Assembly (NCBI GenBank): GCA_030770545.1 | Contig: CM061090.1 | Span: 10,805,501-10,869,500, forward strand | From: Macropodus opercularis | Taxonomy: Eukaryota > Chordata > Actinopteri > Anabantiformes > Osphronemidae | Reading direction: 5' to 3' | Length of the DNA stretch: 64,000 bases | In this document: piece by piece, positions 39,545 to 50,000 of the stretch | Position numbering within the stretch: the first letter of the stretch is position 1 | How the letters are laid out: every line of letters starts with the position of its first letter | Notes under the pieces: model-generated | Database searches by the model: none | What the model saw: only the letters and a program-made list of their open reading frames with translations | Told to the model about the DNA's origin: nothing | Program-made: the position numbers and the translations under genes

Positions 39545-42500
39545 CTAAGAATCATAGTCTTCATCGTCATCCTCGTTTTTGTGCAGCGCTGGAGCTGGGG
39601 GAGGTGGCGTGATGTTCATCATGGAGGGGTGGGGGGCGAAGGCCATGCCACCCTGAGGCTGGGCTAGAGCCATGCCGCCCACTGAGACCATGTTGCCCAT
39701 GTGCATGTACTGTGGGGGTGCGCTGGGACTGTGAAAAAAAACACCTAACATAAGAGTCATGTCACAGTGGAGCATAATGAGTGCAAATCTGACATAGTTG
39801 TGCTTTCTTTTCTTAATGTTGTTTCTCTGACTTAGCTTAGCTGAGTAACAGCGCCCCCTTCCTGTTTCAGATAACATTCTGTATGTTAACCAATTCTGAG
39901 GAGGTGGCTAAATATATTTTATCAATACATAATGATGCTTATTGTGTCTGTGTCAGCTCCTTTTATTTTAACACATCATTGTTGCTGCAGCCAAAATCCA
40001 CTGAGAGAGAAATGTGTTTTATCATCAAGGCGGTAAGAATTTAGAAAGCCGAAGAGGTCGTAGTTCATGTCAGTACATCGATACTAATACCTGTTCACGT
40101 CACAGCAAAACTGTGTCATCTAATCTGGTGATAACATACTGGGTAAATGCTAGTTTCTAATGTTACATTTAAGACTTAAAATACCTTCAACCTATTTTTA
40201 TGAGAGCAAGAAAGCTGGAAACAAATGTGTCTATACCTGTGAAACCTGGCTGTTGCCTGCTGATTTGTGCTTGACTGAGATCCGTCCTCCTCATCTCCCT
40301 CTGTCTCACTGTCTTCAGAGTCATCCTGGTTCCAGCCACAGGATCAAAACAATAAGCAATTTCACAACGTACATAGGACACATCTCCAACTCTACACAGC
40401 TACAGGCCTCTGTGTGTAAATGAACTCCCACCTCTTGCTCAGACTCTGTGCCAGACAACTTCTTGTCCTTGCTTTTGGAGCTGGCCCCACCATTCTTGCG
40501 TCCAGATCCTGGTTTTCGACCCCTGTGGGGAAAACAAGAAAGGAATGACATCTGAAAGCAGTTTCTTATGAAAGGAAAAGTATTTGAGATATTTTACTTA
40601 TAGCCACACTATGCCCCCAGATAAACTAAAACGTTACAAAAAGAACAACTACAAATATTACAACACAAATCTGCAGTAAAGTTATGTCTGAATGCAAAAA
40701 ACAGTGACTGACAGTGTGCCATTTACAATTAAAGGTGATGAGACTCCACATGCTCCATCCCCACAGCTGAGACTAATGTCTAAATATTAGCAGCTCACAA
40801 ATTGGATCAGAGTGTATTTAGTGAAAAGAAGACGTCTTACTCATTGATTTTAGTAATTCTCAGTCAGACTCTGCTTCACTTAAGCCACAGTGGCAGTGTT
40901 TAACTTGATAGCCAATGTAATTTCTCCTCTCTAAAACCCTCAATAATTAGTTCTCTCTCTGTGGAGCTGGGGAAAAAAATCCTTCTGTTGTTACAGTGGT
41001 TAATTTAGCTACTAAACAAAATGGAGAAAGTAATAATGCCGCACCAACAAACACAGCTTTACTTAGCATTAGTTGTTCTTATATGTGTATGAGGAAGTTA
41101 TCTTGCTTGTCATGAGTGATTCAATTCTTCCATATAACAGCGTGGGTGCATGAACTCATTATCAAAGACGACTTAGCTGTGTGAAGTAGTGATTGGACAC
41201 CTGATGCATATGTGAAATGGAACCTCCAGCAGCCGAGCTTCCTGGCATGAGCACGGATGTGTTGGCTGTTTCATGGTAGTCATGGCGATATACAAGCATA
41301 CTGGTCTGTGTTCATGTGCATGTGAGTGAGTGAAATACCTGCGAGGGACTTTTTCTCCTCCTCCCTCAGCGTGATTCTCTTCGCCATCACCCTGCATGTC
41401 TGGCACAGCTGCCACTAGATCTTTTAAGAAATCAAACTGTTGCTCCAGTTCGATGCACTGCTTTCTGTGAGCACATGCACGCACACAGACAGAGAGTTTT
41501 TAAACAGCAGGTTTCTCCACGGACATAAAACACACCCTGAGCTCAGTAAAATGTCAACCTACTGTCAAACAGAGAACAAGATGAATGGTGATTGTATATT
41601 CACTTTAACAACACGAGCGACCTGAGTCCCATAGAATTTCTTTTGGCAGAAACCTTTAAAGCCAAGTACTCTTACAATATCCTATAACAGATCAACATGC
41701 TCTGAGGGGTGTGCATCTAAATCTAAATGACAATAACAGCCTTTAAGCTACATGTATCCAAATCATCAAATCATTAAGCAGCGGCCTGTCACATGTATAG
41801 ACTGGGTTCTACATCAACGAAAAGGAGAACCAGAAACTTACAGATGTGATGTCGTCATTGTCTTCGCATTCCTAGACTGGGTGACTTGACAGGCCTTTGT
41901 AAGCAACGATTCCAAAAAAAGCTCCAGCGCTCTCGCTGGCATCTCGGTTAAGGTTAAAATATACAGTGTCCTTATTAAAACACATTACACTGCTATCGTA
42001 ATACTGTAACTGGACAGAGCACACTTTTAGGACATCATTACCATGGATATAACATATTTGAAAGGCCTTCCTCAATCCTCATCCTTTGAATCTGCTTCTG
42101 TTGAATATAAATAAAATATCAACTTCTTGTCTGCCCTTCAAATATTAAAATATCCCTCTGCTTGTAGCGTCCTCCTCCAGGTGACACCATCTGGGTGTGT
42201 GTCAGTTTAAACATGAAGGAGCTGGTCACTCAGGACTGTAAGTAAATGGTAAATGGTCTGCATTTGTATAGCGCTTTTCTACCTATCGGTACTCAAAGCC
42301 CTGCATTTGTGCAGTCAGGAGGCCTCGTCTAACATTTTCAGCTAGAAGCCGAGAGATGGCTTTTAACTACAAGAAAGGCAAAGGAAAGTCGCTCGTATTC
42401 ATGTACTTGCCAAAACTAAAGATGTGGTAAGAAAAAAACTGAACAAGACAAATTGGTACATTTCAGATACAGAATCGTAACTTTCGCAATGAGCAAAACA

Positions 42501-43168
42501 GCATATGCAGAAAGTGAAAGAATACAAATAATAACAGGTACTGCTGCGGCCACTTTGCCTATTTCCTCGTCTGTCTGCATTATCTTCTTAATCCTTGCCT
42601 GAAATAGAAAAAAATACGTTTTTTCGGTGCAGGTGAACACATTAGACACGGATTTGTCACATTTATTGCGGATTTAAAGACGCCGCCGTATGTACTTAAC
42701 ACAATCCAGTAAGAGATGACGTGCAAAGCATCCACGCTTACAACTGTTGCATTAAGACGTATCGGGTTTACTTTGTTCTGTGCGCAGTGAATACTTTGCT
42801 CACTGAGCAGCTACAACAGATACGCTCAGATTTGTAATGTTCAATTCCATCTAGCTAGCCATGCTAAAAACAACGCAGGCTAGTGCTAACCCGCGGCGCA
42901 GGCAGTAAGTGTATAAACAGTGGTTTCTAAGTAGAGTAACGACGCCTGTGAAATGTTAATTGTCATAAAACAATAAATGTCTTCTGTTTGTTGGCTGGCT
43001 TGTTGTCGCTTTAAACGAAAACAAACGCCCAAATCCCACTCAGGTTAGCTAGAAAAGTTAGCTTGCTTCGTACAGTCTGCTAACAGAAGCTAGTCCTGAC
43101 ACCGGTCGGTCAAAGTTTGAACTTACCGGAGGGAACCTGGCGTTGTACTTCTTCTTTTTGCTAGGCAT
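39545..43168 (-). CDS. drap1 (DR1-associated protein 1, NC2-alpha)
   Basis: Nuclear histone-fold protein that pairs with DR1 (NC2-beta), binds TBP on TATA DNA and blocks TFIIA/TFIIB entry. Seven coding exons: 43127-43168, 42526-42598, 41842-41935, 41339-41464, 40432-40522, 40237-40325, 39545-39728. The sum is 699 nt, or 232 residues; human is 205. The start MPSKKKKYNARFPP equals the human N-terminus. The histone fold is clear ([52 protein letters not shown]). A basic GRKPGSGRKNGGASSKSKDK segment, an acidic DDSEDSETEGDEED patch and a Pro-rich tail ending DDDEDYDS follow. The exon 2 donor is T/GTATTC, weak but required by phase and homology. Intron 2 carries a short dispersed repeat. Confidence 0.96.
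42243..42345. repeat. teleost short dispersed repeat in drap1 intron 2
   Basis: TAAATGGTAAATGGTCTGCA followed by TTTGTATAGCGCTTTTCTA and a degenerate ACTCAAAGC is the hallmark opening of a very common short fish repeat. It appears 5'-truncated or decayed after about 100 bp. Class is uncertain. Confidence 0.55.
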
Positions 43169-44152
43169 AATTAAACTGTCTGAATGGCTAAGCTAAAGGC
43201 GAACCCTGTTGTGCAGCGTTATTCTATATCATACATAAATCCCCTCCGCCGCGCACACACAGCGGCAGCCAGCCGGCTAGCTCTTTAGCGCGGCGTCGTC
43301 ACTGGTTCCGTGTTGGCCTGGCCGTTCAGTCCAGTTTGGTTCCGCAGGGTCGCAGCGCCGTCGGTTCGGTACTACGCCACTTGTATTAAAATCGAACATG
43401 GCGTTAAATTTTGAACAAAGCGCGTGTGGTTCAAAACAGAAAATAAACAAATATATGCTTAATACCTGCGGAGGAAGCTGTCATTCAGCTTTCACGTTAA
43501 CTTTAGACTCTTTCACGCTCAGTAGTGTACGTCATATTTTTCCATGCAGCCACTCATAAATATATTAGACTAACGTGTGTCTGCTTTATTTGTGACACTT
43601 GGTCGAATTAAGGAACCATTGTTTTGTGCTGCGCGATGAACAACGTTAGTGAAGCCACTGCTGCGCTTGTCCGGAAGAACAACATTAGCTTAGAAAACAG
43701 CTCAACTTCAACATCTGCAAGAAGCACTAACACCTGACGGCAGTTCTTTGCGGTGAACGCTGCCAACTTTGTTGTCTACAAGTAAGTTGTGCGTGGTATA
43801 ACTTTAGTGGTTATTACCTGCTGGCCTCAAATTAGTGAGTACACATAACGCTATAAACGATTACATTTGCTGGCTAGCCTGCAAAGCTAGCTACAATAAA
43901 ACTAGAGCAAGCAACTAGCTCGCCTTTAAATGAGTTCTGCGTTTGTTACGGGTTTAATGTTAGGTGGTAAATGAACCAAATTGATGAAACAGTTGCTTAA
44001 AGTAACAGAGGTTGGACAAATATTGCTACTAAACAACTAATGCTAAGGTAGCAAGCTAGCTCCCTGCAATAGTATGTCTAGGTTTTGCGCACCCTGTATG
44101 AACTAACACCCCTGTGGAGTAAACGTTCATTCACACCGTTCTCGTTCAACAG
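43169..44152. promoter_or_regulatory. divergent drap1 / C11orf68 promoter region
   Basis: The two genes are head-to-head with their start codons 1.03 kb apart. CpG content is high near 43.2-43.4 kb, no TATA box is clear, and ACATGGCG (43396-43403), a YY1-like element, lies between them. The pair is also head-to-head in human, so the shared control region is probably ancient. A likely non-coding first exon of C11orf68 ends at 43781 (CTACAA/GTAAGT). Confidence 0.6.
43782..44152 (+). other. predicted 5' UTR intron of the C11orf68 homologue
   Basis: A good donor GTAAGTTG follows a CpG-rich leader, and a pyrimidine-rich stretch ending TTCAACAG precedes the leader joined to the ATG. Both sites fit one 371-bp intron wholly inside the 5' untranslated region. 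This is inference from splice motifs only. Confidence 0.5.
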
Positions 44153-44196
44153 GGCGAATAGAAGAACTTGTTTAATCGCCACGTACTTAGAGCATT

Positions 44197-44940
44197 ATGG
44201 AGGAGGAAGAGGGCCCCGTCGACGGCAAGGCGGACACCCCCTTTACCGCAGAGACCCATGCGGCCGAAGCCATGGCTGCAGACATGGACCCCTGGATTGT
44301 ATTTGACTCTAGGAGAACTCCCAGATCAGAGTTTGAGAGCTGGCTGGAGAGCAACAGGCCCTCGCAGGTGTACAGATTTGGTGACGAGGAAGGAGGCGGT
44401 AGCCCTGTGGGGTGGATTGCTGTGGTGGGCCCGAGCCACGGCCCCAGCACTGGAGATGTTGCAGGTCTCCAAGAGAGCTGGGAGAAACTTTTGGCCAGTG
44501 GCCGGCCTGTCAGCTTCCAGACGGTGAGGGAGCTGGCCCTGAACCATGGAGTCCTCACAGGAAAGTGGCTGATGCATTTGGACTCTGGTTTCAAGCTGGA
44601 CCGTGCGTGGGAGTGTGTGGCAAGAGCAGCCCTGGATGGCAAGATTTCCCTAGTTAAAGTCAGTCCCTACGATCCTAAAGTCGAGCGAAAGCAGGTCATC
44701 TGTGCCTACAATCAGAACTTCACTGACGAGAGCGAGGTTGTTAGACTGGACTCCGTTATCCGTGCCACGGGGGTCAAGTGCCCCCTCTCCTACAAGCCAG
44801 ATGTGTACACATACCTGGGAATCTACAGAAACAATCGCTGGAAGCTTTGCCCAACTATATACGAGAGTAAATTTGACTTGGAGTGTGTACCAAGGCGTTC
44901 CCACATCATGAACAAAGCAACCAATCTTGAAGTAACATAA
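44197..44940 (+). CDS. C11orf68 (BLES03 / UPF0696) homologue
   Basis: Single coding exon, 247 residues. The core [38 protein letters not shown] and [20 protein letters not shown] matches human C11orf68 ([40 protein letters not shown]). The ending NKATNLEVT is like human DRANNVELT. The family (DUF1917) has a solved fold related to eIF4E-like proteins, as far as I recall; its biochemical role is not settled. The start [10 protein letters not shown] follows an in-frame leader without another good ATG. The human N-terminus is variable, so a slightly different start is possible. It is head-to-head with drap1 and tail-to-tail with rela. Confidence 0.93.
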   Translation: [247 protein letters not shown]

Positions 44941-45043
44941 AATCAAAACAAGATGACACTTTTGCAGGATGGGTAAATAGAGACATTTGGTGATTCCCAG
45001 GAGCTGTATTGTACAGTCTGATCTTGAGTTCTTCATTTTGGCA

Positions 45044-45185
45044 AATAAAACACAAATTTTCCTAATTGCCTAGAATATTTCTATTGTTAACTTTCTGTTC
45101 TTGACATACTAACACATACCATTTAATTTTGACAAATTTGGCTTTTGTTTTATACTGAGCTGTGATTAAAAATTAGCCAAATAAA
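45044..45185 (+). terminator. C11orf68 poly(A) signals
   Basis: AATAAA hexamers at 45044-45049 and 45180-45185 lie 104 and 240 nt after the stop codon and suggest two alternative 3' ends. Confidence 0.65.
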
Positions 45186-45217
45186 AATCCTTCGGTTTTG
45201 AAGACCATGTCGTGTCT

Positions 45218-45228
45218 TTTATTTTATT
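45218..45228 (-). terminator. rela poly(A) signals
   Basis: Two overlapping AATAAA hexamers on the minus strand (45223-45228 and 45218-45223) lie 0.93 kb after the rela stop. Cleavage near 45200 would meet the plus-strand C11orf68 end. Confidence 0.6.
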
Positions 45229-46160
45229 TTTTTTCACAAAAACATTGTTTCGATTTTGACATCATTATTTGTTTTAAAACATAGCATATAGTATAATCTG
45301 TATATCATACCTGTAAAAACATTATACATTTATCATAAGATAAGTTGACCTCCAGATTTGAAAGGGAGTTAAACCGCACCTTTTTTGTGAAATAGTTGCA
45401 GAAAGACTGAACAAATAATATTTTCAAATAAAAGATGATCTTCTGACAACCTTTGTACTCTTCTCTGCTATAAGCATATACTTATATCTGTTGTTGATTG
45501 GTTCTTTACACATAAACCTTCATTTGGTTTTTGACATACAGTTTTGCTGAGACTCAGCAAGGCACCTGGCATTACTGCAGACCTTCAAAAAAGCAAAACA
45601 CAGGGCTAAGTAATTAAAGAACAAACGTATGTTATCTGCATAGACTACAAGGCGGATTTCACTCAGAAATTTCATTTAAGACACTGACCACAGCTACAAA
45701 CATTATGAAAACAAACATGACATCTTCCACAGAACAAAACCTCACAGGGAAAACACTAAAACAGACCATGACAGTACTACATCAGATGACACGGTCTTTG
45801 TGAAACAAGCATTTGCTACAGGACAAATTTTATATCTTTCAAATCATTACCGTTAACACAGTGGATTAAACAGTTTGTGATTGATCCTAAATGTGGGCTT
45901 AAAGTGATGAAATATAACAGCATTCAGTCCTATCTTTTACAATATGTCAGGCGGGAAACTGCACTAACTGAATACCAAAAACAGTCTTTGCTGGTATTTC
46001 ATTAGGCGGGTCCCCAGTGGGCAGTTTTGCTACATTCGGTCTTGTATTGCCTTGTTTCCTTTTTGGTAACAAAAGAGGACTTTTAGTTCTGAAGGCTGAA
46101 AGCTGCAGTACAGTGGTCTTGTGTGAATGTATCTCATGCAAGAAATGTTGTGGGCACTAT

Positions 46161-47026
46161 TTAAGTTGGCTGTCCTGACACGAACCCAGCTTGGTTTTCA
46201 CTTTGCAAAATGGAAATAAGACGATCCTCATCAGCAGACATTAACTCATCCAAGTCATCCAGCATGGCGGGCCGGTGGTTGTTGTTGGTGGATGGGATGT
46301 CCATCATGCCCTCATTCTGGAGCAAGCTGACAATGCTGGTGGGGTAATTCATCCAGGTGCTTCCTGGGGTGCTGGCAGGGTCAGTGTTCTGGGGTGCTGC
46401 GCTGTTCTGGGTGGAGGAGCTGTGTGGGGCAGTTTGTTGGCATGAACCCTGGGCCAACACTACACCATTTCCACTCTCGTTCATGAGGCGGGGGTTAAGA
46501 AGGTCCTCAAAATCATCCATGTTTAGACTGTCCAGGGCTCCGGGGGCCTGAGCTTCTGAGAAGCTAGGGAACTCTGGGATGTCATCATCTACAAGTGGTG
46601 CGTCCACCCTGAACTGAGAGCTTGGGAGGTTGAAGGAGCTGCTGGCCTGTGAGGGCATGGTGTTTGCCTGGGAAGGTGCGGACACCTGAGCCATGTTTGA
46701 GGACATGTTGGGAAAGAATTCATGAAGGTCTGACAGGTTTACAGTCGAGTAATCCTGGTTGGCGGTAGAGATGGTGGTAGAGGAGGAAGTGGAGGAGGCA
46801 GAGGACGACCGTGGCACCTGGCCCATTGTGTAAGTGGGCACTGGGGCCGCTTTAGGCTGAGGGCCCAGGTTCAGGCTTTCCATGATCTTCCATGTCTGGT
46901 TAGTAGTTGCAGCACTCATGGAGGGGGATGCTTCTGTCTTGGGCTGGACTGAGAAGAGCTGGCCTGGCTGATTGTATGAGTATGAAGGCTGGGGTTTTGC
47001 TGCACTGGCACCAGAGGGCAGCACAG
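46161..47026 (-). CDS. rela last exon: transactivation domains
   Basis: Encodes residues 346-633. It is rich in Ser, Thr, Pro and Asn, with acidic-hydrophobic activation motifs LDSLNMDDFEDLLNP, MNYPTSIVSLLQNEGMM and MLDDLDELMSADEDRLISIL near the end. The order follows human TA2 and TA1, though similarity is low outside these motifs. The human IKK site S536 (in SGDEDFSS) has no Ser here: SADED (609-613) is followed by RLI. The acceptor is TTTTCTACAG and the 3' UTR is 0.93 kb. Confidence 0.93.
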
Positions 47027-50000
47027 CTGTAGAAAATACAAGCATACCAGGCAATGAGAGTTATAGCACTGAACAGGACAGAAAATATTTAACTTAATAA
47101 TTATTGTAAGAAGTATTCTATATAAGTCTCCGGATGCCTTTCTTGTCTGAGCAACAAAGTACTTACACAAGTAAAAGTACTCCACTGAGACATTATTTTA
47201 ATTTTTGAATCAAGTCTAGTCTCCACGTCTTTGTGGTTGTGAGTGATTTAGTTTTTAAAAGGTCACAGCAAATCTCTGCAAGGACAAGTTTAAATGCAAA
47301 TTCAAAACAAACTCACCAGCTGGCACATTCATTGACAGAGGCTTGGTTCTGTCTACTCTCCTTACTGGGCTTAGGTGTCGCCTATCTTGCGAAACAGACA
47401 CTGAAATCACAACAGACATGAATTGAATATATAAAAGCAAAAAAGGAAAACAAAACAACTATGTTATAGCATCAACCTACCACTAGACAGCATGGGAGGC
47501 AGCTTCATGTTCTGGAACATGTCTCCTGTCCGCTTTCTCTTCTCACTCAATCTGTATTCATCTACGTCAGACGGAAGATACTGGAAGTCCATTGGCTCGC
47601 TGACCTCACGGTCAGAGGGCCGGCGGAGCTGCATCTTGACTCTTACGGGCTCGGTGAGGTTAACGTCGCGGTAGGGGGGCGTGCGGAACACGATGGCCAC
47701 CTGCCTGTGGACATCAGCCTGGGAGAAAGTTCCCTTCCCTTCCCAGGAGTCCTGGAAGAAACGCACCTCGATGTCCTCTGCAAGGAAAAATGTGAAATGT
47801 GAGTAGAGGCTTTCTGATTCTGAGAAGAATGACCAGAAATCAAACCATCTTGACTGGCATTTGACTTTTTGGGGTCTGTTATTCCCAAACAGCAAAAAGC
47901 TCCATCTCCCCAAGGAGGGCTGGAGCTTTGGATCTTTGTTGCCAGGCAATACAAAGTTTGACAATAACGTACATGCCATGTACTTCGCTTCAGCTATCAA
48001 GGCTAAATATAAAGGGCAATATTTACTGGCTGCCTGCTTTTGTACAGGACCAAGTTTGCTACAATCCAGTGCAGGACTCAGGCTTTGCTGCGTTTTCCCA
48101 CAGATGTAATATGTATTCATCTTAAGCTGACTCATGCCGTTCCCAAGCTACCACGTCCAAGATACAAAGCACAGGCCTTAAAGCATGTCAGCCTGCCACA
48201 ATCAAAGGGTGAGCCTTTCGTTACTGAAACAGACTGATCATCCTGGGAAAAGCAACTATATTTTGGCCTTGTCCAAATGACTGGCAATTAGGATGAGATG
48301 CTGCAGAGAAAAGCACAGCGTCAAGAGCTAGAACCCAGTTCATTATTCAAGTTGGCCTTCATATCAGCACAGTGCCCACAAAGGAAACGTAAACTGTGAT
48401 GTTCTATTTTCGGAGAAATGGACGTCTGAATAGAGGAAGACAGCTTTTGGTTGTGTCATGACAGCAGTCGCTCTCTGTGAGGACGTGGTTGTTTTACATT
48501 GTACAGTGTGTATAAAATGAAACCGTTTGATGAAGTGCATGGAAACTGCTCCTGTGTAACTGTGGCGTGCACCCAACGTGGTTCGTCGGGCCACCTGAAG
48601 GATGTACTTTGAGTCCAACATTAGTTTCTAGCTGCAACAACTAATATTTCTCTTTAGGTCCTAAAAGTCAAACCACTCAATCTCACAATCACGTAAAGGT
48701 CCTGCATACACTAAAATACAGATTTGTGCATGTAGACTGTTATTAGGGATGTAATGAGTCTGTAATTGCTAAGTTCAGTTCAGACTAAATAAGTGAATAA
48801 GAATAAAAGGGAAGAAAACGTCAGACTTATGAAATTCCCAATAACTAAAGACAATAAAAAACACAATTGCGTGTTATGTCGATGACACCGCTTTGAGTCA
48901 TCTTCCACTGGATAACTGACTTAATGGACCATTGAATATAGAAGCACCATAAGTTTTGGTTGTCTAAGGCTACAGATAAATGATAAAGCATAGAGTTGAT
49001 GAAGCACACGTCAGAGAACTGACAACTATAGCAGCAAGGCAAAGTCTGCAAACAATAGCTAACCTTATTTATTAAGTGTATTGAAATTTGTGAGTTAGGT
49101 ATTCACCTCAGCACAACAATAGAGAACAGTTTATTGATGGTTTTAGTAATTTTATTAAATAAAAACTCTGTGTCATCCCTGAACTTTCAAGTCTCAGCAT
49201 GTCAACCTAACAGCCTCTGTGTAATGTGAGATTTGATCCTCTGTGACCTCGAATAAAACTATGCAAACATTCCTTGTGGTGAGCAAAGACTAGTCCAGTC
49301 AGTTTGGTTTGTGTTGGCAAGCAAGTCTTCTTTTTGTTCACTTATCACCTGTGTTTTTTTTTTCCAGCGCTTGTATGAAAGGAAGGAAGACGATGGCTGT
49401 TTTATCTTCTCCAATAAAAAAACACAAGATGAGTGTAACCTGTATGTGGTCAAGTAATGTATTAAACTTTATTATCTGACATGGGTCTGTCCTGTGTAAG
49501 AACTGATTGGTGTGAAGGCTTTACACCTTTTCCACTGTAGTCAGGTCTGAGTTTTGTTCATGGATTATTAAATATAAAGTGTAGGCTTGGAGTTGCGCAA
49601 TGTGTTTCAAGTTTCAGTGAAAACATGACACGCGACACCACAACAACTTCAGTGTTTCTTTAAAAATGAAGGAACTGCCAACTGCACGCTGCTGAAAGGG
49701 GCAAAACCAACGTACAGCAGAGGCTTTTTGTACCTTTTTGTACTTTGTCACACAGCAGAAAGATTTCGTCTCCTCCTTTGCAGCTTCCAGAGTTGCGGTT
49801 GACTCGGCAGATCTTTAGTTCAGCTGTGTTAGGAGCCCCTGCAAGACACGCAAAGTGTTAAAGAATGGACCCAAGGCTAAATGTACACAAACAGGGTTGT
49901 GGCAAGTCAGTACAGTATTAAATTATTCAACTGTACTTCAATTATATGTCTAATTGTGTATTTCCACCACGTAACTGCATTTTGTGGCTTTAATGATCTT

